58,494 bases of DNA from Armatimonadota bacterium (lineage in GTDB: Bacteria; Sysuimicrobiota; Sysuimicrobiia; Sysuimicrobiales; Humicultoraceae): contig JAVHMA010000021.1 of assembly GCA_031081715.1 (NCBI GenBank), positions 1-58,494 on the forward strand, given 5' to 3'. The notes under the pieces were generated by a model. It had not been told where the DNA came from. It was given only the letters and a program-made list of their open reading frames with translations, and made no database searches. The position numbers and the translations under genes were made by a program. Below, piece by piece: positions 20,415 through 29,638 of the stretch (positions within the stretch are counted from its first letter, which is position 1; every line of letters begins with the position of its first letter).

Positions 20415-23051
20415 GTGACGACCGCGCACCACGCCCCGCTCGAGACGTACCGGCGCAAGCGCGACCCCGAGCGGACGCCCGAGCCGTTCGGCGGGCCGCC
20501 GCCGTGGGGTGGCAGCCGCTTCGTCGTGCAGAAACACGCGGCGCGGCGGCTCCACTACGACCTGCGTCTGGAGATGGACGGCGTGCTGAAGAGCTGGGCC
20601 GTGCCCAAGGGGCCGTCGTTCGTCCCGGAGGAGAAGCGCCTGGCGGTCCACGTCGAGGACCACCCGGTCGAGTACATCGACTTCGAGGGCACCATCCCCG
20701 AGGGCAACTACGGTGCGGGCGCGGTCATCGTGTGGGACCGGGGCACCTACCGGCCGCTTGGCGACGGCGATCCGCTCGCGGCGCTGGCCCGCGGCCGGCT
20801 GGAGCTCGTCCTCGCGGGCCACAAGATGCGCGGCATCTGGGCTCTGATCCGCACCTCGAGGTCACCGAGAGACTGGCTGCTGTTCCGCAAGGCCCAGCCA
20901 GGCGCGTCCTCCGCCGACCTGACCGCGCGCTACCCGCGGTCGGTGATCTCGGGGATGACGATCGAGGAGATGCGCGACGCCCCGGCCCGGCGCGAGACGC
21001 TGCGCCGGGCGGCGGCGGCCACCGGGGCGCCGGCGCGCGCGGTCGCGCCGGGCGCGCAGGGATTCATGCTCGCCGAGGCGGCGGAGCGCCCGTTCTCCGA
21101 CGACGCCTGGCTGTTCGAAATCAAGTACGACGGCGTGCGCGTGCTCGCCGCGCGCGAGGGCGACCGCGTAGCACTCTACGGCCGCACCCGCACGCGAATC
21201 ACCTCGCGCTACCCCGAGGTAGCGCAGGCGCTGGCGACGCTACCCGCCGGGCACTTTCTGCTCGACGGTGAGATCGTCGCGCTCGACGACGAGGGCAGGC
21301 CGAGCTTTCAGCGACTCCAGGCCCGCATGGGCCTGACCGCGCCGGCCGACGTCGCGCGCGGGGCAGCGGCGCTGCCGGTTGTCGGCGTCTTCTTCGACTG
21401 CCTGGCGCTGGAGGGCTACGACTTGCGGCGGTTTCCGCTCGAGGTGCGCAAGGCCCTGCTCGCCGAGCTCCTCCCGCCGCTGGGGACGGTGCGCTACGCC
21501 GACCACGTGCGCGGGCAGGGCGAGGCCTTCTACGAGGCCGCGAGCGAGCAGCACCTGGAGGGCATCGTAGCCAAGCGCGCCGCCAGCCCCTACGCCGCCG
21601 GCCGGTCGCGCGACTGGATCAAGATCAAGTGCCAGCGCCGGCAGGAGTTCGTGATCGGTGGTTACACCGACCCGCACGGCGCGCGTCGCCGCTTCGGCGC
21701 GCTGCACCTGGGCGTCTACGAGGGCGACCGGCTCGTCTACGTGGCGAAGGTGGGCACGGGATTCGACAAGGCGTCGCTCGACGCGGTGTGGAACGCGCTG
21801 CAACCGCTGCGGCGGCCGACCTCGCCGTTCGACGCCGGCGCGCCGGCGGGCGGGGGCCACCACTGGGTCGAACCGCGCCTGGTCTGCGAGGTGCGGTTCA
21901 GCGAGTGGACGGCCGACGGCGGCATCCGCCACCCCGCGTTCCTGGGCCTGCGCGCCGACAAGGACCCGGCCGGGGTCCGGCGCGAGGCGCCGGAGGTGCA
22001 GGGCGCGGGGACGCAAACGGGCCGCGGGGCGCGCCCGGCCGGAAGCCGGGCACCCGGCCAGGCCGGCGCCCGCGCGACGCGGCCGTCACGCGCGGCGGCC
22101 CCACCCGCCGCCCGCCAGGTCCGGCTGACCAACCTGGACAAGGTCTTCTGGCCAAAGGACGGCTACACCAAGCGCGACCTGATCGCCTACTACGACGCGG
22201 TCTCTCCCTGGCTGCTCCCCTACCTGCGCGACCGGCCGCTCGTCCTCACGCGCTATCCGGACGGCATCGCCGGCAAGTCGTTCTTCCAGAAGGACGCGCC
22301 GGAGTTCACCCCGGCGTGGGTGCGGACGGAGAAGATCTACTCGAAGGAGGCGGAGCGCGACGTCAACCACTTCATCGTGAACGACGCGGAGTCGCTGCGC
22401 TATGTGGCCAACATGGCCACGATCCCGCTGCACGTCTGGAGCGCGCACCTGGGCTCGCTGGAGCGGCCGGACTGGCTGGTCCTCGACCTGGACCCCAAGG
22501 GCGCGCCGTTCGCGCACGTGGTGCGAGTGGCGCGCGCGCTCCACGAGGTCCTCGACGACCTCCGGCTGCCAAACTACGTCAAGACCTCGGGCGGCAGCGG
22601 GCTGCACGTGCTGCTCCCGCTGGGCGCGCGCTACACCCACGAGCAGGCGCGCACCTTCGCACGGCTGCTGGCCCACCTGGCCGTGGAGGCGGAGCCCCAA
22701 GTCGCCACCCTGGCGCGGCCGCTGCACGCCCGCGAGGGCAAGGTGTACGTGGACTACGTCCAGAACGGGCACGGCCGGACCATCGCCGCGCCGTTCTCGC
22801 TGCGGCCGCTGCCCGGCGCGCCGGCGTCGTGCCCGCTGCGCTGGGAGGAGGTCGTGCCCGGGCTCGACCCGCGGGCGTTCACGCTCGTGACGGTGCCGCG
22901 CCGGTTCAAGACGGTGCGCGACCCGCTCCTGCCGGTGCTGCGCGGCGGAATCGACATGGCCGCGGCGATCGCTCGCGTCGAAGCGTGGCTCGGGCGGCCG
23001 GCGCGGCGAGGGCGGGGCGCGCACCGGCGCGGGGCGGGGAGGCGGGCCTGA
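20415..23051 (+). CDS. ligD: Multifunctional DNA ligase D (phosphoesterase-ligase-polymerase)
   Basis: An 878-residue end-joining enzyme. Domain order is 3'-phosphoesterase (about 10-190: RFVVQKHAARRLHYDLRLE, FEGTIPEGNYGAG), ATP-dependent ligase (about 215-530: the nucleotidyl lysine is K237 in FEIKYDGVR, then DGEIVALDD and KIKCQRRQEFVIGGYT), and primase-polymerase (about 566-860: VRLTNLDKVFWP, LVLDLDPKG with the metal aspartates near 690, KTSGGSGLHV). All three active sites look intact. A Pro/Ala/Arg-rich linker near 520-565 joins ligase and polymerase. GTG start chosen for GGAGG 9 bases upstream; longer frames overlap ku. It overlaps the DUF72 gene by one base (TGATG). Confidence 0.96.
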   Translation: MTTAHHAPLETYRRKRDPERTPEPFGGPPPWGGSRFVVQKHAARRLHYDLRLEMDGVLKSWAVPKGPSFVPEEKRLAVHVEDHPVEYIDFEGTIPEGNYGAGAVIVWDRGTYRPLGDGDPLAALARGRLELVLAGHKMRGIWALIRTSRSPRDWLLFRKAQPGASSADLTARYPRSVISGMTIEEMRDAPARRETLRRAAAATGAPARAVAPGAQGFMLAEAAERPFSDDAWLFEIKYDGVRVLAAREGDRVALYGRTRTRITSRYPEVAQALATLPAGHFLLDGEIVALDDEGRPSFQRLQARMGLTAPADVARGAAALPVVGVFFDCLALEGYDLRRFPLEVRKALLAELLPPLGTVRYADHVRGQGEAFYEAASEQHLEGIVAKRAASPYAAGRSRDWIKIKCQRRQEFVIGGYTDPHGARRRFGALHLGVYEGDRLVYVAKVGTGFDKASLDAVWNALQPLRRPTSPFDAGAPAGGGHHWVEPRLVCEVRFSEWTADGGIRHPAFLGLRADKDPAGVRREAPEVQGAGTQTGRGARPAGSRAPGQAGARATRPSRAAAPPAARQVRLTNLDKVFWPKDGYTKRDLIAYYDAVSPWLLPYLRDRPLVLTRYPDGIAGKSFFQKDAPEFTPAWVRTEKIYSKEAERDVNHFIVNDAESLRYVANMATIPLHVWSAHLGSLERPDWLVLDLDPKGAPFAHVVRVARALHEVLDDLRLPNYVKTSGGSGLHVLLPLGARYTHEQARTFARLLAHLAVEAEPQVATLARPLHAREGKVYVDYVQNGHGRTIAAPFSLRPLPGAPASCPLRWEEVVPGLDPRAFTLVTVPRRFKTVRDPLLPVLRGGIDMAAAIARVEAWLGRPARRGRGAHRRGAGRRA

Positions 23052-23755
23052 TGGCGACGCTGTACGCGGGCACCTCGGGCTTCAGCTATCCGGAATGGCG
23101 CGGCGGTTTCTACCCGGCCGACCTGCGCGCCGACGAGATGCTGGCGTATTACAGCCGCGCGCTTCGCACGGTGGAGCTGAACAACACCTTTTACCGGTTC
23201 CCGCGTGCCGAGCACGTGGCGCAGTGGCGGCAGGCGACGCCTGACGGATTCCGCTTCGCGGTCAAGGCGAACCGCGCCATCACCCACGTGCAGCGGCTCC
23301 GGGACGTGGCCGAGCTGGTGCGGGTGCAGCTCGAGCGGGTGGCGGGTCTGGCGGACCGGCGCGGGCCGCTGCTCTTCCAGCTCCCGCCGTCGGTGCGGCG
23401 CGACCTGGGGTTGCTGCGCGACTTCCTGGCCGGGCTCCCGCCGCTGCTGGGGGCGATCGAGTTCCGACACACCTCGTGGCAGGCCGACGAAACCTACACC
23501 GTGCTGGAGGAGCACCGGGTGGCGCTGACGATCATGGAATCAGACGACGACGAGCCCGTCCTGCGCTTCGTCGGGCCGTTCGCTTACCTGCGGCTGCACC
23601 GCTCCGCCTACCCGGCCGAGGCGCTGGCCGCGTGGGCCGCGCGCATCCGCGCGCAGCTGGCCGCCGGCAAGGACGTCTACGCCTATTTCACGCACGAGGA
23701 GGGCGCACCCGCCCCGGCCTACGCGATCGAGCTCGCCCGGCTGGTGGAGGGCTGA
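23051..23755 (+). CDS. DUF72 domain protein
   Basis: A 234-residue TIM-barrel-like protein of the DUF72 (YecE) family. Blocks in view: YAGTSGFSYPEWRGGFYP at the N-terminus, VELNNTFYRFP near 40-50, FRFAVKANRAITH near 68-80, LLFQLPPSV, AIEFRHTSW and FAYLRLHRSAYP in the last third. The biochemical role of this family is not established. Its ATG shares a base with the ligD stop, so the two are cotranscribed; DUF72 genes are frequently found beside DNA repair genes, which suggests but does not prove a repair link. Confidence 0.88.
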   Translation: MATLYAGTSGFSYPEWRGGFYPADLRADEMLAYYSRALRTVELNNTFYRFPRAEHVAQWRQATPDGFRFAVKANRAITHVQRLRDVAELVRVQLERVAGLADRRGPLLFQLPPSVRRDLGLLRDFLAGLPPLLGAIEFRHTSWQADETYTVLEEHRVALTIMESDDDEPVLRFVGPFAYLRLHRSAYPAEALAAWAARIRAQLAAGKDVYAYFTHEEGAPAPAYAIELARLVEG

Positions 23756-23799
23756 GCGCCAGGCGTGATACGGATCGGTCACCGCCGGGACGTGTACCG

Positions 23800-24660
23800 C
23801 TAACCCCCTCCGGCGAGGACGCGCGCCACGAACGCTTCGAACGAGGCCGGCGGGCGACCGAGGAGCATCGTCAGGACCCGGGGGCTGCCGTGGAAGCCGT
23901 AGCGAGCGTAGTACCGGAACATCGCGATCAGGGTGTCGATGGCGTCGTCGCGCATACCCGATGCGCGCGCGCGCTCGGCCCAGCCGTCGAGGCCGACCTC
24001 CTCGACCTCGACCTCGCGGTTCAGCGCGTGCCCCACGATCTCGGCGATCCGTTCGGGCGTGAGCGCTTCCGGCCCGGCGAGCTCGTAGGTCGCGCCGGCA
24101 TGCCCGTCCTCCGCCAGGACCGTCGCGGCGGCCTCGGCGACGTCGGCCAGGTCGACCATGCACAGCGGGGTCGTGGACGGGTACGGCACGCTGTAGAGCC
24201 CCCGCGCGGCAATCGCAGACCACTGCGGGAGCACGTTCTGCATGTAGGACGCCGGCTGCAGGATCGTGACCTCCAGCCCCGAGGCCAGCAACAGCTCCTC
24301 GACGCGCAGCTTGCGCCAGTGGTGCGGCATTGCCTCGATCTGCGGGTGCAGGACCGAGTGGAACACGAAGCGCCGGACCCCGGCGGCCCGCGCGGCCTCG
24401 ACGGCGGCGCGCCCGATCTTCACCTCGTCGGGGTGGACGTTGGGGCAGATGTGGTAGACGGCGTCCACGTCTTTGACCGCAAGCGCCAGGACCCCGGGGT
24501 CGCGGAGGTCGCCCGCGATGACATCGGCCGCGCCCGCGGCGCGCACCGCCTCGCCGTGTTCGGGGCGATGCACCATGGCCCGCGCATCGAGCCGGCGCGC
24601 CGCGGCGGCGCGCAGCACCGCCCGGCCCGTCTTGCCCCCGGCGCCGGTCACCAGGATCAC
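23800..24660 (-). CDS. NmrA-like NAD(P)-binding oxidoreductase
   Basis: A 286-residue atypical short-chain dehydrogenase. The N-terminal GAGGKTGRAVLRAA loop binds the dinucleotide, and AGDLRDPG, VDAVYHICPN, HSVLHP and LQPASYMQN follow as in NmrA/SDR a5-type proteins. The active-site Tyr-x-x-x-Lys pair of classical SDRs is not evident, which is usual for the NmrA branch, whose members act as redox sensors or quinone-type reductases. Start is GTG with GGAGGTGAGG upstream. Oriented tail to tail with the DUF72 gene. Confidence 0.82.
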   Translation of the reverse strand: MILVTGAGGKTGRAVLRAAAARRLDARAMVHRPEHGEAVRAAGAADVIAGDLRDPGVLALAVKDVDAVYHICPNVHPDEVKIGRAAVEAARAAGVRRFVFHSVLHPQIEAMPHHWRKLRVEELLLASGLEVTILQPASYMQNVLPQWSAIAARGLYSVPYPSTTPLCMVDLADVAEAAATVLAEDGHAGATYELAGPEALTPERIAEIVGHALNREVEVEEVGLDGWAERARASGMRDDAIDTLIAMFRYYARYGFHGSPRVLTMLLGRPPASFEAFVARVLAGGG

Positions 24661-24806
24661 GCCCGCCTCACCTCCCGTCGCGCGCGATCGGCGCGCGGGA
24701 TGCTCTTCGACACCGACCGCGACCCGGCCCCCCGGAGCACCCCGGATCGGCGGTGCGGCCCCGCGAACCTGCGCGCCGCCGCCAGCGTAGCCCAGGGGGA
24801 CGCGCG

Positions 24807-25580
24807 ATGAGCGACCTGCGGATCGAGGGACTCTCGGTAACGATCGACCACCCGCAGCGGCCGCTCGCCGTGCTGCGCGACGTCTCGCTGGAGGTGCCCG
24901 CGGGCGCCTCGGTCGCGCTCGTCGGCGAGTCGGGCGCCGGCAAGTCCATGACCGCGTACGCGATCATCCGGCTCTTCCCCACCGACGCCGCGCGCATCAC
25001 GAGCGGCCACGTCTGGTACGGCGACGTCGATCTGGCGGCCCTCCCCGAGGAGGCACTGCGCGCGTATCGGGGTGCCCGGATCGCCATCATCTTCCAGGAA
25101 CCCTCGGCCGCGCTGAACCCGGTGATGACCGTGGGCGAGCAGGTCATGGAGGGCATCGAGATCCACCATGGCCGGAAGGGGGCGCGCGAGCGCGCGCTCG
25201 AGGCGCTGCGCCTGGTCGGCCTGGACCCGTCGGTGTTCAAGCGGTACCCGCACCACCTTTCGGGCGGCCAGCGCCAGCGCGTGCTCATCGCGTCCGCGAT
25301 CGCGCCCGGACCGTCGCTGCTCATCGCCGACGAGCCGACCTCGGGCCTGGACGTCACGATTCAGGCGCAGATCCTGGATCTGATCTCGCGCCTCCAGCGC
25401 GACCTGCGCATGTCGCTACTGCTGATCACCCACAGCCTGGGCCTGGTGGCGCAGCGCACCGCGTTCACCTACGTCATGCGGCGCGGGGCGATCGTCGAGG
25501 GCGCGCCCACCGAGCGGCTCTTCCGGTTTCCGCAGCACCCCTACACACAGGCCCTCCTGCGCATGGCGACCCGGCTCTAG
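24807..25580 (+). CDS. Orphan peptide/opine-type ABC transporter ATPase
   Basis: A 257-residue nucleotide-binding subunit similar to DppD/OppD. All motifs are intact: Walker A GESGAGKS near 38, Q-loop IFQEPSAALNPVMTVGEQ near 95-110, signature LSGGQRQRV near 152, Walker B LLIADEPTSGLD near 172 and switch His in ITHSLG near 205. It lacks most of the C-terminal Cys-containing extension of full-length DppD (about 320-330 residues). No permease or solute-binding gene is adjacent on either side, so it either serves permeases encoded elsewhere or is left over from a lost operon. ATG with AGGGGGA upstream. Its stop overlaps that of the convergent amidohydrolase. Confidence 0.85.
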   Translation: MSDLRIEGLSVTIDHPQRPLAVLRDVSLEVPAGASVALVGESGAGKSMTAYAIIRLFPTDAARITSGHVWYGDVDLAALPEEALRAYRGARIAIIFQEPSAALNPVMTVGEQVMEGIEIHHGRKGARERALEALRLVGLDPSVFKRYPHHLSGGQRQRVLIASAIAPGPSLLIADEPTSGLDVTIQAQILDLISRLQRDLRMSLLLITHSLGLVAQRTAFTYVMRRGAIVEGAPTERLFRFPQHPYTQALLRMATRL

Positions 25581-26758
25581 GCGGCGGACAACCCGTCGAG
25601 TCGCCGGCCGGCCTGCATCAGGAACCCGACGCGCTGCAGGCAGGTCACGTCGGCGAGCGGGTCGCCGTGGACGCCGACCACGTCGGCGAGCTTGCCGGCT
25701 TCCAGGCTACCGACCTGGTCGCCCAGCCCGATCGCCTCGGCCGCGCGGCGGGTGGCCGCCAGCAACGCGTCGTGGGGAGTGGCGCCCCACTCGACGACCT
25801 GCGCGATCTCCCACCACATCAGGCCGTGCATCGAGTCGGTGCCCAGCGCCCAGCGCACGCCGCTGTCGAGCACCGCCGCGAAGTTCTCGCGGGCGCGCGC
25901 GCGGGCCTCGCGCAGCTTCGCCATGATCGCCGGGACGTGCGCGTCGCCCTTCTCGATTCCGTCCGGATGGCCCGAGACCGCGTTGTTGGTCACCAGCCAG
26001 ACGTGGCGCCGGCGCATCTCGATCAGGTCGTCGAGCTCGCATAGCTTGCCGTGCTCGATCGTGTCCACGCCGGCCTCCAGGCAGATGCGCACGCCGGGGC
26101 CGCCGTGCGCGTGGACGGCGACCGGCCGGTTGTTGCGGTGCGCCTCCTCGACGGCCACCTCGACCTCGCGGCGCGAGTAGGCGTACCAGCGCGCGGCGGT
26201 GCCCTGGCTGGAGACGCCGCCGGTCATGAACAGCTTGATCAGGTCCGCGCCGCGCGCCACGTTCTCGCGGATGTGCCGCCGGATCTCGTCCTCGCCGTCG
26301 GAGGTGGTCAGCGCGGCGCCGTGGCCGTGCCGCGCGGTGATCGGCCGTGTGGCGACCAGCAACCGCGGGCCGGGCAGCCGCCCCTCGGCGATCGCCGCCT
26401 TCAGGTCCACGTCGATGAAGTGCTCCTCGCCCACGACGCGCATGGTGGTCACGCCGGATCGCAGGTCGGCCCGCAGGTTGGCGACCGCGCGCAGCACCTG
26501 CGGGGCCGGCGGCTGGCGGAGCTGCCCGATCTGATCGCCGAGTCCCGGGACGATCGAGGCATGTGAATGGGCGTCTACCAAGCCGGGCATTACCGTCTGG
26601 TCGCCGCAGTCGACGACCGTCGCGCCCTCGGGCACGGCGATCTCGGCGCGGCGGCCCACGGCCCGGATGCGGTCTCCCTCGACGAGCACGATGCCGTCGA
26701 CGATGGGATCGCGGCCGGTCCCGTCGATGACGCGGCGTGCCAGGATGGCAGTGTACAC
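25577..26758 (-). CDS. Amidohydrolase family protein (imidazolonepropionase/prolidase-like)
   Basis: A 393-residue metal-dependent hydrolase. The metal ligands are visible: HSH in VDAHSHAS near 65, Lys in ADLIKLFMTGG near 178, HAHGG near 220, EHG near 240 and GTDS near 312. The SGVTTMRVVGE block after helix 1 and the C-terminal LEAGKLADVVGVHGDPL are typical of the branch that includes Xaa-Pro dipeptidase-like amidohydrolases. Substrate unknown. GTG start, 15 bases after the STAND ATPase stop; it is the last gene of a four-gene minus-strand operon. Confidence 0.88.
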   Translation of the reverse strand: MYTAILARRVIDGTGRDPIVDGIVLVEGDRIRAVGRRAEIAVPEGATVVDCGDQTVMPGLVDAHSHASIVPGLGDQIGQLRQPPAPQVLRAVANLRADLRSGVTTMRVVGEEHFIDVDLKAAIAEGRLPGPRLLVATRPITARHGHGAALTTSDGEDEIRRHIRENVARGADLIKLFMTGGVSSQGTAARWYAYSRREVEVAVEEAHRNNRPVAVHAHGGPGVRICLEAGVDTIEHGKLCELDDLIEMRRRHVWLVTNNAVSGHPDGIEKGDAHVPAIMAKLREARARARENFAAVLDSGVRWALGTDSMHGLMWWEIAQVVEWGATPHDALLAATRRAAEAIGLGDQVGSLEAGKLADVVGVHGDPLADVTCLQRVGFLMQAGRRLDGLSAA

Positions 26759-26773
26759 GGGTCGCTCACCTCA

Positions 26774-29638
26774 TCAGGCTCGGTCGGCGCCGGGGCCGCC
26801 GAGCGCCTCTTCGACCGCGCGGCGCGTCCCCATGCGCCGACCGGCGGTCCAGGCCTCCTCGTACCCCTGCGAGCCGAGGGCGCCGCGGGCCTCCTCCAGC
26901 AGATGACTGACCTGCGCCCGGTCGGCCTGCGGGAGGGGCACGCCGATCTCTGCGCGCAGCGCATCCGCGGCTGCGAGCAGCCGCGCAGCACGGGCGTGGC
27001 CCGCGCCGGCCGCGGCGACCGCGGCGAGCCGCTCCAGGTCCTCGGCGATGCCCTGCCGGTTGGAGAGCTCGGCGTTGGCCGCCAGGCTTTGGGCGTAGAG
27101 GCGGCGGGCGGTCTCGTGGTCGCCCTGCGCGGCGGCCATCTGCCCCTGCGCCGCGAGCACGTCCGCGACGCCGCGCCGGTCTCCGGCCTCGCGGAACGCC
27201 GCGAGCGCCTCGGCCAGCAGCGCGGCGGCGCGACCGTACTCGCCGCGCCGCACGGCCAGGTAGCCCAGGTTGCCGGTCGTGAAGGCAAAGAGCTCGTGGT
27301 TACCGATCTCCTTGAACAGGGCCAGCGCCTCTTCGTTGAGCGCGCGGGCGCGGTCGTCATCACCCCGCCGCAGGGCGACGCGGCCGAGGATGTAGAGCAC
27401 GGTGGCGACACCCCACCGGTCGCCCAGCATCCTGAAGATCGCCAGCGAGGCGTCGCAGCACCGCTGCGCGCCGTCGTAGTCGCCGCGCCGGTGGGCGATA
27501 TAGCCCAGGTTCTGCAGCGCCAGCGCCTCGCCCCACCGGTTACCCTCGCGGCGCCACAGCTCCAGGCTCCGCCGATGCAGGGGCTCGGCCCGATCCAGGT
27601 CGCCACGGTCGCGCGCCACGAGCGCCAGCACGTTGAGCGCGGCGGCCAGCCCGGTGGGGTCGCCGGCCTGCTCCGAGACCGCCGCGCCCTGCTCGGCGAG
27701 CGCCGCGGCGGCGGCGTAGTCGCGCTGACGCCAGGCGAGCAACCCGGCGCCGCTGATGGCGCGACCGCGGGCAACACGGCCACCCTCGGTGGCCGGGGTC
27801 AGGGCGATGGCGGCCGCGAGCATCTCGCGCCCCTCGCTGGCGTTGCCGCGCACCATCCAGAACCACCACAGCACGCATGCCAGACGGGCAACGTCGTCGT
27901 GCGCGTCGGGCGCCTCGCGCCCCCATGCGACCGCCGCGCGCAGGTTCTCGCGCTCGGGGTCGAGGCGTTCGAACCAGACGAGCTGCGCGCCGGTCCGCAG
28001 CAGCGGCTCGGCCTGCTCCGCCAGGCCCAGAAAGTAGCCGAGGTGCCGCCGCCGCACCTCGGCGACCTCGGCGGCGGCGAGCAGCGCCTCAGCCGCGTAC
28101 TCCCGGATCGACTCGAGCATCGCGAACCGCGCCGGCCCGGGCGCGCGCGGCGTCGGCCCCAGCACCAGCGACTTGTCCACGAGCCGCGACAGCAGGTCCA
28201 GCACCTCGATCGCCGGCAGGTCCGGCCCGGCACAGACCGCTTCCGCCGCCTCGAGCGTGAAGCCGCCGGCGAAGACAGCCAACCGCCGGAACAGCAGGCG
28301 CTCCCGGTCGGCCAGCAGCGCGTGGCTCCACTCGATCGTGGCGCGCAGGGTCTGCTGGCGCGGCAACGCGGTGCGCGCCCCACCCGCCAGCAGTCGGAAT
28401 CGGTCGCCCAGCCGGTCGGCGATCGCCTCGACCGGCAGCATCTTCAGGCGGGCGGCGGCGAGCTCGATCGCCAGGGGGATGCCATCGAGCCGCCGGCAGA
28501 TCTCCGCCACCCAGCGGGCGTTCGCGTCGGTGAGGACGAAGCCTGGGGCCGCGGCCGTCGCCCGGTCCACGAAGAGCCGCACTGCCTCCGCGCGCGCGAT
28601 CTCCCCCGCCCCGGCGCGGCCTGCCTCGGGCACCGCCAGCGGCCCCACGACGAGCGCGGTCTCGCCAGCGATGTGGAGCGGCTCGCGGCTCGTGGCCAGG
28701 ACCCGGAGCCCGGGACACTGGCGCAGGAGCCCCTCGGCCAGACGCGCGCAGCTGTCGAGCAGGTGCTCGCACTCGTCGAGCACGAGCAGCAGCTCGCGGC
28801 TGCGCAGGTAGTCTACCAGCGACACCTCCAGCGGCCGGCCCGGTACCTCCCGGGCCCCGAGCGCCGCGCTCACCGCGTGGGGCACGACGGCGCCGTCGGA
28901 GATGGACGCGAGCTCGACGAGCCAGACGCCGTCGCGAAAGGCGTCGATGAGGTCCGCCGCCACCTGCAGCGCCAGGCGTGTCTTGCCGCCGCCGCCCGGA
29001 CCGGTGAGCGTGAGCAACGGCGTCCGCCCGACTAGCTCGCGCACCCGGGCCATCTCGCGCTCGCGGCCCACGAAGCTCGTGAGCTGGCGCGGCAGGTTGT
29101 TGGGGAGGTGGTCCAGCGACCGCAGCGCCGGGAAGTGCGCAGGCAGGTCCGGGTGGCGCACCTGGAACAGACGCTGCGGCTCGCGCAGGTCCTTAAGCCG
29201 GTGCTCGCCCAGATCACGCAGGTCCATCGCCTCGGGGAGGTGTGCCGCCACGCGCTCCCGCGCGGCGTGCGACAGTAGCACCTGGCCGCCGTGGCCGACG
29301 CGCGCGATGCGCAGCGCGTGTCGGGCGAGCTCCGTAGGGTCGGGGGGCGGATCCTGCGGCCAGTCCACCACGTCGATCGCCACGCAGAGGACCGCGGCGC
29401 CGTCCGCGAGGTCGCGCTCGACCGCCAGCGCCGCGAGCAGCGCCGAGGGCGCCTCGGCGAACACCGCGACGGCCGCGGACGCCGGCGTCTCGATCACCTG
29501 CCCGCCCTTTCCGGCCAGCACCGCTCGCGCCGCCGCCAGGGTCTCGGCGGCCGCCTGCGCTGTCCCATCATCGGCAGGGATCTGACGCGGCGCATGCCCC
29601 ACCTGCGCCGCTACGAGGATGTACGGCGTGGAGTTCAC
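26774..29638 (-). CDS. STAND ATPase regulator: degenerate cyclase domain, NB-ARC, TPR
   Basis: A 954-residue protein with three parts. Residues 1-165 resemble a class III nucleotide cyclase homology domain, ending in GQVLLSHAARERVAAHLPEAMDLRDLGEHRLKDL, but the metal-binding aspartates and substrate residues are missing, so it is probably inactive. Residues 185-450 are an NB-ARC-type ATPase: FVGREREMARV, Walker A GPGGGGKT (213-220), LLLVLDECEHLL as Walker B, and LATSREPL as sensor motif. From about 560 to the end lie tandem TPR-like helices (for example ALQNLGYIAHRRGDYDGA). There is no C-terminal LuxR helix-turn-helix. GTG start in a GTGA overlap with the preceding small gene. It likely senses a signal and oligomerises; the output is unknown. 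Confidence 0.85.
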   Translation of the reverse strand: MNSTPYILVAAQVGHAPRQIPADDGTAQAAAETLAAARAVLAGKGGQVIETPASAAVAVFAEAPSALLAALAVERDLADGAAVLCVAIDVVDWPQDPPPDPTELARHALRIARVGHGGQVLLSHAARERVAAHLPEAMDLRDLGEHRLKDLREPQRLFQVRHPDLPAHFPALRSLDHLPNNLPRQLTSFVGREREMARVRELVGRTPLLTLTGPGGGGKTRLALQVAADLIDAFRDGVWLVELASISDGAVVPHAVSAALGAREVPGRPLEVSLVDYLRSRELLLVLDECEHLLDSCARLAEGLLRQCPGLRVLATSREPLHIAGETALVVGPLAVPEAGRAGAGEIARAEAVRLFVDRATAAAPGFVLTDANARWVAEICRRLDGIPLAIELAAARLKMLPVEAIADRLGDRFRLLAGGARTALPRQQTLRATIEWSHALLADRERLLFRRLAVFAGGFTLEAAEAVCAGPDLPAIEVLDLLSRLVDKSLVLGPTPRAPGPARFAMLESIREYAAEALLAAAEVAEVRRRHLGYFLGLAEQAEPLLRTGAQLVWFERLDPERENLRAAVAWGREAPDAHDDVARLACVLWWFWMVRGNASEGREMLAAAIALTPATEGGRVARGRAISGAGLLAWRQRDYAAAAALAEQGAAVSEQAGDPTGLAAALNVLALVARDRGDLDRAEPLHRRSLELWRREGNRWGEALALQNLGYIAHRRGDYDGAQRCCDASLAIFRMLGDRWGVATVLYILGRVALRRGDDDRARALNEEALALFKEIGNHELFAFTTGNLGYLAVRRGEYGRAAALLAEALAAFREAGDRRGVADVLAAQGQMAAAQGDHETARRLYAQSLAANAELSNRQGIAEDLERLAAVAAAGAGHARAARLLAAADALRAEIGVPLPQADRAQVSHLLEEARGALGSQGYEEAWTAGRRMGTRRAVEEALGGPGADRA

